From a virus: 22,607 bases of DNA. How positions within the stretch are numbered: position 1 is the first letter of the stretch; every line of letters starts with the position of its first letter. Shown in pieces: positions 22,105 to 22,607 of the stretch. The position numbers were made by a program, and so were the translations under genes. The stretch covers positions 1-22,607 of the IMG/VR virus record IMGVR_UViG_3300035145_001615; one strand, written 5' to 3'. The notes beneath the pieces were generated by a model that was given only the letters and a program-made list of their open reading frames with translations, was not told the origin of the DNA and searched no databases.

Positions 22105-22607
22105 ATGGCTATCTTCTACGCACCTCCTGGGGGAGGCGGATCTGCGTCGGTACCCGACGCGACTACAACTGTTAAGGGCATTGTTCGCCTAGCCACCATT
22201 CAGGAGGCACAGGGCAACTATCAAGACATCGCGGTGACCCCTGCGGGCGTCCAACAAGCTATCGCGGGCATCGTCGGTGGTATGATCTTCAAGGGGAGCT
22301 ACGATGTGGCCCTCGCGACACCTGCGCTTGAGAACGCTGAGCAGGGTGACTACTACGTCGTCTCTAACGTCAAGGTGAACCCTACGGACACGAACACCGT
22401 GTTCAACCGCTTCGGTCAAGAGTGGGCGGTCGGTGACCACCTCGTTATCAAAGAGGACATGGGTGGTACGATTGATGACGCTAAGATTCTCAAGGTCGAT
22501 AACACCGAGAAGGTGGCGTACCTCAATGATCTGCTCGATGTCACCGAGGCTCTCGCGTCAGCAGGACACGTCCTCATCCATGACGGCGTGGACTACAAGA
22601 ATCGTGC
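22105..22607 (+). CDS. tail fibre protein (N-terminal part, runs off the window)
   Basis: 167 complete codons are visible before the window ends. ATG 22105 has AAGGGG at 22093-22098. Residues 1-14 are Gly/Pro-rich (APPGGGGSAS); residues about 19-52 contain TVKGIVRLATIQEAQGNYQD and IAVTPAGV, the T4 fibre repeat pattern G-I-V-x-L-A-T-x2-E ... A-V-T-P (phage_fiber_2), found in gp34/gp37-like long fibre proteins. The next segment (GSYDVALATPALENAEQGDY, YVVSN, WAVGDHLVIKED) resembles a beta-structured domain of cyanophage and T4-like fibres; a second part LNDLLDVTEAL begins a D-V-T collagen-like linker. Such fibres bind receptors at the host surface. The full length and receptor-binding tip are outside the window. 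Confidence 0.8.
   Translation, partial: MAIFYAPPGGGGSASVPDATTTVKGIVRLATIQEAQGNYQDIAVTPAGVQQAIAGIVGGMIFKGSYDVALATPALENAEQGDYYVVSNVKVNPTDTNTVFNRFGQEWAVGDHLVIKEDMGGTIDDAKILKVDNTEKVAYLNDLLDVTEALASAGHVLIHDGVDYKNR

Noticed and set aside
1-22607. tRNA genes, insertion sequences, integrase, attachment sites
   Set aside because: No cloverleaf-like sequence, transposase motif, or paired direct repeat was seen on reading the window, and there are no gaps large enough to hold them.

Overview
This window is a compact, entirely plus-strand structural and lysis region of a tailed phage with a contractile, T4-like tail (myovirus morphology). It could equally be a prophage or tailocin segment, because no capsid, terminase, portal, integrase or host gene lies inside the window. 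Genes abut or overlap by a few bases (TAATG and ATGA junctions), most have clear Shine-Dalgarno sequences (AGGAGG or GGGAGG types), and there is no intergenic gap longer than about 80 bases once a frameshifted reading frame is included. GC is roughly 50%. The host cannot be identified; the Shine-Dalgarno usage and an apparent lipoprotein lysis gene would fit a Gram-negative host.

Layout. 1-159 is the C-terminus of a gp19-like tail tube protein. 240-1219 is a gp26-like tail assembly chaperone with a second product made by an apparent -1 frameshift on a T TTT TTC heptamer at 983-989; the extension resembles gp51-like or 'T'-type chaperone domains. 1225-4650 is the tape measure. 4662-9268 is the central hub and spike: a CIS_tube-type adaptor, a LysM (gp53-like) protein, a gp27/GpD-like hub with two long polyproline tracts, and a gp5/GpV-like spike with an OB-fold and beta-helix. 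9271-11151 holds three unrecognised, probably structural genes. 11167-14752 is the baseplate wedge: gp25-like, gp6/baseplate J-like and P2 gpI-like. 14763-20248 holds two host-recognition or peripheral baseplate proteins, one of 1636 residues.

20261-21012 looks like a lysis cassette: an LL-H-type holin, a small membrane protein, and an overlapping out-of-frame lipoprotein that together resemble an Rz/Rz1 spanin pair. No endolysin is visible. 21012-22607 returns to virion decoration or fibre genes: three small beta-rich proteins and the start of a long tail fibre with a T4 fibre-type repeat, cut by the window edge.

The genes work together as one morphogenetic module. The chaperone pair loads the tape measure, on which the tube polymerises from the hub; the wedge proteins close the baseplate around the hub and spike; the gpI-like and fibre genes attach receptor-binding parts; the lysis genes release progeny. 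The observation most worth checking is the programmed frameshift immediately upstream of the tape measure gene, which is invisible to a start-to-stop ORF scan because the shifted frame has no usable start codon.
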